Below, one piece after another: positions 10,946 through 20,222 of a stretch of 64,000 nucleotides of DNA (its first letter is position 1; the number at the start of each line of letters is the position of its first letter). The position numbers and the translations under genes were made by a program. Location of the stretch: contig CAJNDS010002788.1 in NCBI GenBank assembly GCA_905221605.1, positions 1-64,000 on the forward strand, written 5' to 3'. The notes under the pieces are model-generated. The model did no database searches. It was not told the origin of the DNA and saw nothing but the letters and a program-made list of their open reading frames with translations. This DNA comes from Symbiodinium natans. Its lineage: Eukaryota; Sar; Dinophyceae; Suessiales; Symbiodiniaceae.

Positions 10946-12629
10946 ATCAAGTGATGGAAGCAGGGAAGCGGATCCCCTCTTTTCCTCAGCGCCTCCACCT
11001 TCGACGCCTGACATCCCGCCCTGGCTGAAGCACAAGAGAACCTGCCCACATGCGCTTGCTGAGACCGCTAGGGATGCTATACGGCAGCTCCACGCATGGA
11101 ACGCGGACCGCCCGCCAGCGCAGGAAGACGCCTCTGACATTACGCAGGCTTTGGAGACTGATCAGAACTTCCCTGAACCCATCCCGGATGGAATCCTACC
11201 TCTGCGGGCGGCCGTGGGTACGGTCACTGGCGAGCCGCCGGACCCGCAGGGGTGGCACCCAGCGGTCGATTTCCTAGCGTTGCTCAACTGCCTGCTCCCG
11301 CAGCTTCTGGACGCTGAACACGCGGGTGCCCACGTCCTCCTCTTGGTCACAGACAGTCGCAATTTCCTGTCCATCCCGCACTTCCCCTACTTCATACGGC
11401 ATCTCGTTGCACGGATGCAGTGGGAAGGAACTTATAGGGAAAAGTGGTTCCCTATCTTTGTGAACACTCTAGAGGCTGGGCTTGCTGCAGTGCACTTCAC
11501 GTGGGCGGGGCCTGAAATCATGACTGTTCTCAGGGTTCTGGCGCCAGGAGCTGTCCTGATGTTGCTGGATCATGACACCCTCTTCACCGCCAGATGGGAA
11601 GCCGAAGAGCTACGACGCTTTGCAGTTCTCGACCTCTTGCCAAACTCCCTGTCGGTGGAGCCTTTAGGTAAAATGGACTTGGAGGTGGACGAGACACAGC
11701 CCTGTGGCTCGCTTCCATCCTCGCCTTGGAGCTGTTCGCCGGATGGATACATCCCGTCCAGAGCCCGGTCGCCTAACTCCATCGGCATGGTTTGTGCGTC
11801 GGAAGATCAGCTTGAGGCCAATGGGGGCTTGGTGATCTTCTACCCGGATGCTCCGGATGCATCGTGCCCGCGACCTCCTGCCTTCTGCGTTCCGCACACT
11901 GCAGTTGAAGCTGTGGACATCGTGCGTGCGGCACTGGCCCGTGCGTTTACGCGAATCATCCTCCCCAGTGGAGTGCCCACTCCATTGCCTGGCATGCATG
12001 TTGACGTGACATTGGACAGAATCCACCATTTGCAGTGCCTTCGAAACACTCCCCTTGCTGGCACGAAGGCCAACAGGCACTCCGACTTTGTGTTTGCTTG
12101 GGCGTTGCTCGGCAGATATGTGCATGAGCTAGCATGGAAACAGGCCAACCTCGAGGATAGCCGCCCGGAACCACAGATTGCCCTTGGCTCCTCTCCCATT
12201 GGGCAGGTGAAAGGAGTCAAAACTTGGGGACAAGGTCCCTATGAGCAGGGCTTTCTTCCTCTCCTGCTAGGCTATGGCAGTTCGCAAACTCAAATGGCGA
12301 TTCTGCCAGGGCCAGACTTGTTCATGGCGAACCGTTTCGCCGAGGCTGTGCCCCCCCCGTTTGTTCATGGATATGGCGCCAAAGGGAAGAGTGTTTTGCG
12401 GCTCTGGGGAAATGTACACCGGCTGCCCACCCTGCCGGAGGCCATTTGGGGCAACGGTGACGCGGTTCCTCTATGGGCCTCTGTGGGGGTGAAGGGCAAC
12501 GGACCAGTTCGGATCCAACTTTTCCCTGGGGTCCTTATGTATTGGAAAAAAGAAGCCTCGTCCTCCTGTGGAGCCTCGCCCAAGTGGCGAAGCCGGCCAA
12601 ACACCCCAAAAGGGCCGCTACCATTCTGA
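10719..12629 (+). CDS. large unknown protein segment, DxD-like motif
   Basis: A 636-codon frame; real coding probably starts near 10930 because the first 70 codons are a shadow of the previous frame. Midway it has VLAPGAVLMLLDHDTLFT followed by RWEAEEL. A hydrophobic strand ending in a DHD-type triplet recalls the metal-binding DxD of GT-A glycosyltransferases, but this is one motif only. Further on it has SEDQLEANGGLVIF and regular alternation of hydrophobic strands. Its last 30-50 codons are doubtful: around the A6 run at 12546-12551 the protein-like frame changes to that of the helicase-bearing segment. The two were probably one protein before a one-base slip. Confidence 0.5.
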   Translation: MPLRVVCQLHLCVHRLPARFLFHGLAQLPDTERVGRPPCLPRPFRLRCQVNPGLSCRVPPPRPPAPPVPLRTGGHRSSDGSREADPLFSSAPPPSTPDIPPWLKHKRTCPHALAETARDAIRQLHAWNADRPPAQEDASDITQALETDQNFPEPIPDGILPLRAAVGTVTGEPPDPQGWHPAVDFLALLNCLLPQLLDAEHAGAHVLLLVTDSRNFLSIPHFPYFIRHLVARMQWEGTYREKWFPIFVNTLEAGLAAVHFTWAGPEIMTVLRVLAPGAVLMLLDHDTLFTARWEAEELRRFAVLDLLPNSLSVEPLGKMDLEVDETQPCGSLPSSPWSCSPDGYIPSRARSPNSIGMVCASEDQLEANGGLVIFYPDAPDASCPRPPAFCVPHTAVEAVDIVRAALARAFTRIILPSGVPTPLPGMHVDVTLDRIHHLQCLRNTPLAGTKANRHSDFVFAWALLGRYVHELAWKQANLEDSRPEPQIALGSSPIGQVKGVKTWGQGPYEQGFLPLLLGYGSSQTQMAILPGPDLFMANRFAEAVPPPFVHGYGAKGKSVLRLWGNVHRLPTLPEAIWGNGDAVPLWASVGVKGNGPVRIQLFPGVLMYWKKEASSSCGASPKWRSRPNTPKGPLPF

Positions 12630-15600
12630 CTGCTGCAGCGCACTCGTGCTTTGCCCAGGCGGATGTGCCTTGGCCACTTTTCACTGCCGACACGCAGGCC
12701 ACGTCTCTGGGCCTCAGCCGGTATTGGGATGACAGCCTAGCGCTGCGAGTGCACCAGGCCCTTGCGGCATTCGGATTTCCGGCCTATCAACACCCGCCCC
12801 CGAAACCCCACCGTACACCTGCTGGGGAATGCAGGTCGCTCTTCATTAGCGGGATGAATGGCAGAGGCGAGAACGCGCCCGCTTCCGTCTCGGGCAGTAT
12901 CATTCACACCGCCAACTCTTATGCACTAACGGGCCTGGAAATGGAACAGGTCCGGGAGAACCAAGGCAGGCCGGTTAGATATGATCTCACTCACCGCCCG
13001 CTGCTGCTCTCGTCTAGCGGCAACGCGTCGCGTGCGTTGTTGCTCCTCCCTCAGGCCCCCCAAGTTTGGGCCAAGGCTCTCTACCCACACGTTGAAGGAT
13101 GCCACTTGCCTGCTGGTGTGAGGGCCAGGATTAGCGCTGTTGAAGCTGCCCTTACCATGAAGCCGGCCTTGGCACACTTGCGCATGCCACACACTGCAGC
13201 ATTAACGGCCTTACATGTGGGTTTGGGTGCCGGCAGGGCCGGCCAATGCAAACTACGCATCAGTGGCTTCTCCGCTGGTTCCTACACCGGCGCAGCTGTG
13301 GTCATTGCATGGCACGAGCGCCAGCAACGCCCCCAGTGCAAAGGCGATTTCGTCCCCATCGAGGCGCGCCTCGGGGGCATTGCCATGCCACGGGCTATGT
13401 TGCGATACATTCTGCGGTCAGAGTTGCGACATGCGGTCAGTCTTGTCCACCACCAGGGCGACCAGCTTTGCATCTTCCGGCCGAGCTTGGCAGCGAGGGA
13501 GCAGGCGCTTCGGGATGGGGCTCGCCTGTACTTCTTCTCGGAGTCTGATACCTTCGGCAGCGGAGGCCACTCCTACGGCCACTTCGTTGACAGTGAGGAG
13601 TTGTTCCAGCTCACCCCAGGGGATTACGTGCACAAGGAGCTGACCAGGAAGATTTGCGGTTTGGCGGATCCTCGGCTCGACCGAGCAGTCAGGGCGTCCT
13701 TAATGGGCGTCGCTTGTGGCTCGGTCCAATTGCCGGAATGTTCCCAAGCTTTTGTCAAAGCGGTGCTGGGACGGCAAGTCACCCGGCAGGATATGGAGAA
13801 ATTCCTCAAACTGCCGCCTGCGACTAATCGGGGAATTATGGAATTGAGAGGTGAGTGCACGGGCATCCTGTTGCAGGAGGCCAAGCCTCACCTCCACAGC
13901 CCTACCACGAAGCTTGGTCCCACAATGAAACTTGTGTTAGACATGTGGCTTCCCCTCCTGCCACTTGAGCGCCTCGTTGATATGCTTGGCTACCAGTTCT
14001 TAGCCATGGCATCAGAAGCAGAAGTTGAGGAGGAGCCTTCGGAGCAGTATCACTACCCGGAGCAGGCAGCCGTCAAACGTGCCACCACACCCACTGCCGT
14101 CAAGCCAGGCGCCAATACGTGGCCTATCGGCCTTCTTCATCGGGTCTATCCGAGGGCAACAGTCATCCTTCTCACACCAGAATTGGCAGGAGTTCCTGAG
14201 AGGCGCAGAATGTGGTTTGCTGTCGCCGGCAAAGTACCCGCCAAGGGCACTGCGTTGCTGGTCACTCTGAGCGAAGGCAGTCGTGACACGACCTACCCTG
14301 GTGTGTTCATTGAGCTTACCGCCCCTAAGAAGCTTCGTACCAACGCGGGCGAGACCAAAGCAATGCAGCCCGTAAACCTCACAATCGCCCTGGTGCTGTC
14401 TGATGATCAGCGCAACCACCTGGTGAATCAACATACCCTGCCCAGGGTCAGCCAGCTGGAGGTTCTCCCTGGCGGAGCTTCCACCCCGCTTTGGGATGCA
14501 CTGCTACACATGCCCAAGGAGCGACAGCATGTCGCTCTTGGAGTACCGCTGGCGGATTCCCCATTGGAAGCGATTCACCAGCCATACTGGCTGCCGAATT
14601 TTCTCACTGATCTTGTGCTTGTTCTGCTCACCGGATTGGTTGTCCAAGGGCATTGGCATGACTCGTGGGCCCATCTTATACACCCTGTAGTCTGTCAGGT
14701 CCTCAGGGGAAGGCATGGCACGCACGTCAGCCAGGCTTCTCATCCTGAGGGACCCGGTTATGACGATCCTCTAAGTGGCCTCCTCGCAAGCTGGCTAGTG
14801 GGGGACAAAGTCTATGCTAAGGAATGGACTCCGCAGTTGCTGGCTGGACTTCTAGCCACTCTGCCTGTTGCGCCGCTGCCCAGCCAAGAGGACGCCCGAA
14901 CTCCTGCGCTGTGGCATGCGGAGCGTTTAAGCCTGAACCCGAACTCGTTAAGCAATGAGCAAGACCCAAGAAGCCGAGCCAGTGTCTTTGCACTTGCGGC
15001 GGGGCCGTCCTTCCTTTCGTGTCTTTGTGACACTTTTTGGGGGGCTGACGGTCATCTTGCGGCGTTGATTGGAACCTGTTCTCACGGTTTGGGTGCCAAT
15101 CGCTCCTCTGTCTTCATTACTGGTGCCCCTGGCAGCGGCAAAACACGCTCGTGTGCGTTCCTGGGAGTACTTGTTGCCTGCCTGACCAACAGACTCACCC
15201 TTTACACCGCACATGGCAACGAGTCAGCGCGAGCCTACATCGAGGCCGTTGATCGGTTAACCGCTGCAAGCCACGATTTCGTCCGCAGTCGCATCATTCG
15301 CGTCCCGGCCAGCAAGGAAAAGGATACCTACAAGCTTCCTTTTGACGCACATGATGCGTTCCGGGGATTGTTAGTTGCAGCGACACATGGGACTATAGTT
15401 GCTCGGCTCAGCTTCCCATACTCGGTGCTCATTAACAGGTTGAAGGATGTGGAGCTTCTGCTCAGGGATGAAGCACAGCAACTGGGCACACCTGGCTCCA
15501 ACACCATTCTGGCTCACATTCGACACGCGCTTGATGTCATGATTGGGGATCACAGGCAGCCGGCGGGAGGATCCCGACCGAATTACCACAATGTGACGGA

Positions 15601-16210
15601 GCTTTTGGAGCAAAAAACATGCGGCCTCAATGCCGTCCCGGCTGATCTGTATACGCCTGCCACGCTACCAGCAGCATTGCTAAAGCAAACGCATAATAGC
15701 GCCGGACCGTGGAAAAAAGGGCAAGGAGATACGCCTTCCTGGGGCAAACCCAATTTGCACCCTGATTATACGGAGTCTGGGTTTTCGGCCAACTCCACGC
15801 TGGAAGCCATCCTCTGCCTAAGCTGTGTTAAGCCAAAACACATGCAAGCCGCGGGACTCAAGGCTATTGCGGGTCCAGCCATCAATCTTTCGCTTTGCTC
15901 ATCCATGCGCCTCCCCCCGGAAATTTCTGCTGTCTTGTATGCCTGCCGATACTCGGAAGCTTGCCTTTTCGAATTGAGGGGACAGGTTCCCTATCTGCGC
16001 ATGCCGCCAGGACCCAATTTGCAGCATCTGCTCGCGAGACCGCTACGCAGCCCTGCTGGCAGGTGGATGGAGACGTGTCGATGGGTCCGTGTGCCTGACC
16101 AGGATGAGAGTCAAAGCAAACTGGGCAATAGTTACGACCTGGGAGGAGAAGAGAAGAAATTACTGAGATTGCGTGCAGCCGGAGCGGAGACTGCCGGCTT
16201 CCTGCCTTGA
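12473..16210 (+). CDS. SF1 helicase-bearing protein, C-terminally truncated
   Basis: A 1245-codon frame. Around residues 265-275 there is SGFSAGSYTGAA, a GxSxG turn as in alpha/beta hydrolases. The C-terminal third has a Walker A motif (GAPGSGKT, about residue 884), a Walker B motif with DEAQ (about 998), a motif III-like GDHRQP (about 1026) and a motif IV-like SSMRLPPEIS (about 1144). This order and the DEAQ/GDxxQ pairing fit UPF1-like superfamily-1 helicases. Motifs V and VI are absent: the last 25 or so codons (from 16136) are antisense retroelement sequence, so the gene was broken by that insertion. The start is nominal; the frame takes over from the preceding segment near 12550. It could belong to a mobile element or a host gene. 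Confidence 0.6.
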   Translation: MGLCGGEGQRTSSDPTFPWGPYVLEKRSLVLLWSLAQVAKPAKHPKRAATILTAAAHSCFAQADVPWPLFTADTQATSLGLSRYWDDSLALRVHQALAAFGFPAYQHPPPKPHRTPAGECRSLFISGMNGRGENAPASVSGSIIHTANSYALTGLEMEQVRENQGRPVRYDLTHRPLLLSSSGNASRALLLLPQAPQVWAKALYPHVEGCHLPAGVRARISAVEAALTMKPALAHLRMPHTAALTALHVGLGAGRAGQCKLRISGFSAGSYTGAAVVIAWHERQQRPQCKGDFVPIEARLGGIAMPRAMLRYILRSELRHAVSLVHHQGDQLCIFRPSLAAREQALRDGARLYFFSESDTFGSGGHSYGHFVDSEELFQLTPGDYVHKELTRKICGLADPRLDRAVRASLMGVACGSVQLPECSQAFVKAVLGRQVTRQDMEKFLKLPPATNRGIMELRGECTGILLQEAKPHLHSPTTKLGPTMKLVLDMWLPLLPLERLVDMLGYQFLAMASEAEVEEEPSEQYHYPEQAAVKRATTPTAVKPGANTWPIGLLHRVYPRATVILLTPELAGVPERRRMWFAVAGKVPAKGTALLVTLSEGSRDTTYPGVFIELTAPKKLRTNAGETKAMQPVNLTIALVLSDDQRNHLVNQHTLPRVSQLEVLPGGASTPLWDALLHMPKERQHVALGVPLADSPLEAIHQPYWLPNFLTDLVLVLLTGLVVQGHWHDSWAHLIHPVVCQVLRGRHGTHVSQASHPEGPGYDDPLSGLLASWLVGDKVYAKEWTPQLLAGLLATLPVAPLPSQEDARTPALWHAERLSLNPNSLSNEQDPRSRASVFALAAGPSFLSCLCDTFWGADGHLAALIGTCSHGLGANRSSVFITGAPGSGKTRSCAFLGVLVACLTNRLTLYTAHGNESARAYIEAVDRLTAASHDFVRSRIIRVPASKEKDTYKLPFDAHDAFRGLLVAATHGTIVARLSFPYSVLINRLKDVELLLRDEAQQLGTPGSNTILAHIRHALDVMIGDHRQPAGGSRPNYHNVTELLEQKTCGLNAVPADLYTPATLPAALLKQTHNSAGPWKKGQGDTPSWGKPNLHPDYTESGFSANSTLEAILCLSCVKPKHMQAAGLKAIAGPAINLSLCSSMRLPPEISAVLYACRYSEACLFELRGQVPYLRMPPGPNLQHLLARPLRSPAGRWMETCRWVRVPDQDESQSKLGNSYDLGGEEKKLLRLRAAGAETAGFLP

Positions 16211-16615
16211 CGAGCGGACGGAGGGAGGGAATCAGGAACTCCCAATCCACTCAACAAACCTTTGGTAGCCTGGGCTAATTTGTTGGATTTTCTCCTTGTG
16301 GCACAGTCAGCGGCTAAGAGGCGAGGCACCTTCTTGGCCCGAGCGGGCAAGATAGACTGAACATTGCCAGCCTTTGCCTACAGACACAAGCTTGTGGGAA
16401 GGATTAACCACAAGACAGGTGGGAGGAAAACCGGCACACCCAACACAGGGTTGAGAAAGGGTTTGCTGAAAGATGAACGGGGGATCAACTTGCTGGATCC
16501 AAAGGCCACAGGTGGAGCATGTGGCAGTAAGATTGGTTGGATGACGGCTGCGAAACTCCCACTTGTGTCCCGTCGGGACTGAATGAGCGGAGACGAGGTT
16601 CTCAATCTGCTGACC
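16136..16615 (-). repeat. left arm of an inverted duplication (retroelement fragment)
   Basis: This segment is the near-identical reverse complement of 17060-17449 plus 18518-18620. Read on the minus strand it encodes the same zinc-motif/basic region as the right arm, without the 1.07-kb insertion found there. It also has a small deletion (about 8 bp) after the CSV codons near 16357. It ends inside the helicase frame, which it truncates. The arms enclose the RNase H coding loop. Confidence 0.85.
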
Positions 16616-17047
16616 ATCATTGCTAAGGCCAGTGGAGTTCTACCCAGACCTGCGACCATTCTTGACGGCGAAGTTTTCGCCATCTCCAAGGCCTTGGAGC
16701 TGTGTGTAGGGGACCTCGACATCACTACTGACTCAAGAGTGGCATACCGCCAGAAGTCAGCTAGGACCGTCTCCGCCAGACATAGCCCATCTTGGCGGCA
16801 AAGTTGGGAGGAGCGACATCGAGCTCATTTGACCTGGGTAAAGGCACATCTTGATGAAAAACAGTTCATTCAAAGGTTCGGAGACGACTCCCTGTGGAGG
16901 TGGCGCCTGAATCAGGCCGCCGATCATCTGGCGGGGGACCGCGCCAACAAGGCAGTGCATCCAGCAGCGAAGGCACAGATTCTTCAGGTTGATACCCTGG
17001 TGTCGACGATTTCTCAGCTCCTCAGTCATCTGCAAAAGAGAGCCTAA
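16583..17047 (+). pseudogene. RNase H domain of a retroelement, 5'-truncated
   Basis: The 154-codon frame has three RNase H landmarks: a Glu in ILDGEVFAISKALE, an Asp in DITTDSRVAYR and a C-terminal WVKAHLDE ... NQAADHLAG. This arrangement is typical of RNase H at the end of LINE-type (non-LTR) polymerases. The first catalytic Asp strand is missing because the inverted arm replaces it. The frame ends in TAA at 17045-17047, but the same frame continues beyond the stop into zinc motifs and the USP-like region. The element therefore once coded for a longer polyprotein. Confidence 0.7.
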
Positions 17048-17059
17048 AACCCCACACTG

Positions 17060-17449
17060 AACAAACGTCAGCAGATTGAGAATCTCGTCTCCGCTCTTTC
17101 CGTCCCGACGGGACACAAGTGGGAGTTTCGCAGCCGTCATCCAACCAATCTTACTGCCACATGCTCCACCTGTGGCCTTTGGATCCAACAAGTTGATCCC
17201 CCGTTCATCTTTCAGCAAACCCTTTCTCAACCCTGTGTTGGGTGTACCGGTTCTCCTCCCACCTGTCTTGTGGTTAATCCTTCCCACAAGCTTGTGTCTG
17301 TAGGCAAAGGTTGGCAATGTTCAGTCTGTGAAGGTATCTTGCCCGCTCGGGCCAAGAAGGTGCCTCGCCTCTTAGCCGCTGACTGTGCCACAAGGAGAAA
17401 ATCCAACAAATTAGCCCAGGCTACCAAAGGTTTGTTGAGTGGATTGGGA
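17060..17449 (+). pseudogene. zinc-motif region of the retroelement (right arm, part 1)
   Basis: In the frame of the RNase H (across its TAA) this arm reads through CSTCGLWIQQ, CVGCTG and GKGWQCSVCEG, then a basic stretch AKKVPRLLAADCATRRKSNK. The CxxC pairs suggest a zinc-ribbon-like nucleic-acid-binding segment. It is the right arm of the inverted duplication and is interrupted after GLGV by the 17450-18517 insertion. Confidence 0.65.
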
Positions 17450-18517
17450 GTTATTGTTCAAAACCGTGCTTGTTATGAAATGTCATGTCGTGTTTGAACA
17501 CTTCAAGCATGACACAATCTTCATCAAGCAACATGCATTCTGCTCACATCACTCGCTCTCGTTCGAATCTTTTCACGTTGTGGGGAAACAGTACCGAGCA
17601 CGGCTGGTTGGATCTCGATCCCTCCTGTAAGACCCAAGACTGTTGTTGAGTCTCGAAATGTCCTGTGAGACACAGGGCTCCTTTCCCCTTCGAGAGGAAA
17701 ATACAGCTAACTCACGGCCTCTCACAGGTTCGGCCTAAGTGTGACGGCCTGAACAGGATATCCGTGTGGTTCAGAACGACAGTTCAAGAAGTTTCTGGCT
17801 GTCTCTGAGAGCTTGACGAGGCAGCTTCACTTGGTTGCTCCAAGTCAGGTGCACGGTTCACAAACTGCCACTGAGACTGACGAGCTGCAACAGCCTCCTG
17901 TTGCCGCATCTCACGGTCTGCCATGAGGTCGTCCAATACCTCAGCCACCTTCATGAGGGAATCCATATTCAAAGAGTGAAGCCACACCCGAAAATCATTT
18001 AGCTGATCGCGCGTCAACGACCGCGCCATGAAGAGTGCTGAGAAAAGTACAGCGATGAAAAGAGCAAGACTCGAGCCTCTATGCGTAAAGCAAATAAGCG
18101 GCACTGTCACCACATGAAGTAAGGCCCGCACTAACAAGGGTTCCTTATTGCACACGCTCATTGAGCTGCCTGGTCCCTTACCGGATGCTTCGTATGCACA
18201 TGAGTCCTCTCCTGACGTGGTTGCGAAAACGTTTACATTAATTTACAAGGGCGGCGAGGGTGGGTTTTTCGAAAACAATCTATCAGCTTCTAAGAGCACT
18301 TTCCGGGCATCCTGCCCTCTGAGAGGTCCCGCTGCGACGGGTGTATAAGTAAATACAAATCCTGCATGAACAAGCATAAAACTGATCAAGCGTTGGAAAT
18401 AAGTTGTGCAAAAAGGCAAGCACTGAAACAACAAGCAAATGTTTTGTTCACCACAACATTTTGATGTTGTTTCCTTTGAACAATAAAGCTCTATCTTCTC
18501 CAGGCATTCGAAGAACG
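17450..18517. mobile_element. about 1.07-kb insertion with short imperfect terminal inverted repeats
   Basis: The left arm preserves the uninterrupted sequence, so this segment is an insertion in the right arm. Its ends read TATTGTTC and GAACGATA, which match as inverted repeats at 7 of 8 positions. No clear target duplication is visible (gggagt before, cttcctg after). It carries a small minus-strand frame. It may be a non-autonomous DNA transposon or introner-like element. Confidence 0.55.
17784..18027 (-). CDS. small helical hypothetical protein inside the insertion
   Basis: From an ATG at 18027 (minus) the frame reads MARSLTRDQLNDFRVWLHSL and continues as an amphipathic helix with VAEVLDDLMADREMRQQEAVA, ending in a Ser/Gln-rich tail. 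The frame also stays open upstream through a hydrophobic stretch (ALFIAVLFSALF). I recognise no family. It may be the insertion's own gene or chance. Confidence 0.3.
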
Positions 18518-19560
18518 ATACTTCCTGATTCCCTCCCTCCGTCCGCTCGTCAAGGCAGGAAGCCGGCAGTCTCCGCTCCGGCTGCGCGCAATCTCAGAAA
18601 TTTCTTCTCTTCTCCTCCCAAAGTCAAGGTTGAGGAGATTCCCTTGAAGCCCGCTACTGCCCCAAGCCTAGATCGCCCTTCATCAGGCGAGGCACGGCCA
18701 GAGCAGCCAGCTACTTCGATGGTTGGTAATCAGGTTCCGCCTGCGGTCCCTGAAGCTCCTGGTGAAATTCGGCCTCCCTCAGGCCGGCCTCCCCTGGACC
18801 TTAGTGCAGCTGCTGCAATTATCAAGAAGGTCAAATTTCAGAACCCCTCCAACCACTGTTATACCAATGCTTTAGTGGTTGGGCTGTTTTGGATTGACTT
18901 AGTCTCGGAAGGGTCCTCTCCCTTCGCCTCGTCCCCACTGCAAGGCATTCTTCGTTGGTTACGCGACCAGAAAAGGGTTCTCCTCTGGCAGACCTTGCCC
19001 TGGACTCGACTCGTGCATTCACAGGGTCGATGGCAGTCCCCTAATAACCAACACGATGTGTGTCATCTTTTGATGCACCTCTCACATGCCGTGACGCCCA
19101 GCGTCGCCCAAGTCTCCTGGAGACTGAGTCTCCCAGGAAGAGCTGAAGACGAAGGCAATATGTGGCCTTTACCGCTAATTCTTGAGGACCACCAGATGTC
19201 CCTCAAGGGAGCCCTGCGCAGGTGGCAGCAAGGTGGAGTCAAAAGACTCACCTTGCGCGCCAGTCATTGCGTTGCAGCTGGGTAGGTTCGTTGGTTCAGA
19301 TCCTGAGCTTAGGCGTCTTGAAACTAGTGTCAGCTTTGAGGAGTCTTGTGTCTTGGAGGGCCTTGATGGAGAGTTGTTGGTGTATGAACCTAAGGCTGTT
19401 GTTATGCACCTTGGAGCCTCCCCTCTGTCTGGTCATTACCGCACCCTCCTCCTTCCCTCAGGTGCTGTCCCCGCGAAGCCCTCCGACCTCACCCAAGTTA
19501 GGTGCTTCTCTTACCTCGTTTTGCTCACCTTGCAAGGTTGAGACTCGTGCAGTTTCGGCT
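18518..19560 (+). pseudogene. USP-type (peptidase C19) ubiquitin-hydrolase-like region of the retroelement
   Basis: After a Pro-rich linker the plus-strand frame has NPSNHCYTNALVVGLFW, which matches the USP Cys box pattern N-x-x-N-x-C-Y-x-N. About 135 codons later, in another frame, come PVIALQLGRFVG, resembling the USP LxLxLxRF strand, and VVMHLGASPLSGHYRTLL, resembling the USP His box (H-x-G-x(4)-SGHY). Cys to His spans roughly 200 residues, short but reasonable for a compact USP core. The change of frame near 19215-19240 means the copy is broken unless spliced. The first 100 bp belong to the right arm of the inverted duplication. USPs remove ubiquitin; a role in protecting element proteins is inference. 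Confidence 0.6.
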
Positions 19561-19571
19561 CCAGAGGTAGG

Positions 19572-19979
19572 ATGGGGAAAGGGAAAGGCGAGCCTGGTAA
19601 GGGGCAGAACGCCCCTTTCGATGACCCTCAAGTTGAACAAAGATATCAGAGATTGATTCAGGACAGACGAGCTGCTGATAAACCTCCCATTAGTCGGTCC
19701 CGTTTCAGCAGGCAGCTCGAGCACTCAGTGCCAACCGGGCCCCCGCCACAAACCTCCCAAGTTTTTCGAGGTCGGTGGAGGCCCCACGTGCAAAGCCCTC
19801 AGCCCCGGCTAAGGCTTACCAGCCTCCGCCTCCGTCCAAGAGACAAAAACCGAATCCGGAAACGGAGGCGCCGAGCACAGCCCCAGCTCAGGTTGAGGTT
19901 TCCTCGCCTTCGCTAGCCCAGGCGTCTCAGGCGAATGCTTCGCCTGCTGCACAGGTTGAGGAGCCCTCACCTGCAGAAC
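19572..19979 (+). pseudogene. Pro/Glu/Ser-rich tail of the same coding region
   Basis: Frames here code for a Gly/Lys start (MGKGKGEPGKGQN), a short helical part (DPQVEQRYQRLIQDRRAADK) and then a disordered tail with repeated Q-V-E-x-(P/S)-S-P words. The tail is cut at 19979/19980 by the split-repeat retrotransposon. Similar Q-V-E words resume right of the element at 28974. Frame changes suggest decay. Confidence 0.45.
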
Positions 19980-20203
19980 TTATCAAATATCCCCAAAATT
20001 CTTGAAAGCATCAATTGCAATTATACATGCACGATTCATTCCACTTGACAATATAGGTCTCACAATCAGCGGCGCTCTTTTCCTCTCTTGGCAAACTGGG
20101 GATGCATATCAAGTTGAACACTACGTGCACATTGCACAACGCGGGCACATCCCGTCGACCACATTTGGTCAAGTCCCGTCGACCACATTTGGTCAAGTTC
20201 CCC
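19980..20203 (-). repeat. B repeat, outer copy (B2)
   Basis: Matches 20567-20766 over its whole length, but carries one extra tandem 24-bp unit (cccgtcgaccacatttggtcaagt) near its right end. The two units sit at about 20151-20198. A 19-bp spacer with a G-rich word (ggggttgggtgggtgg) separates it from the A copy. Confidence 0.9.
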
Positions 20204-20222
20204 CTGGGGTTGGGTGGGTGGG

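Noticed and set aside
16757-17317. 186-codon minus-strand frame opposite the RNase H
   Set aside because: It is the antisense of the RNase H and zinc region, and the plus-strand frame has the recognisable motifs.
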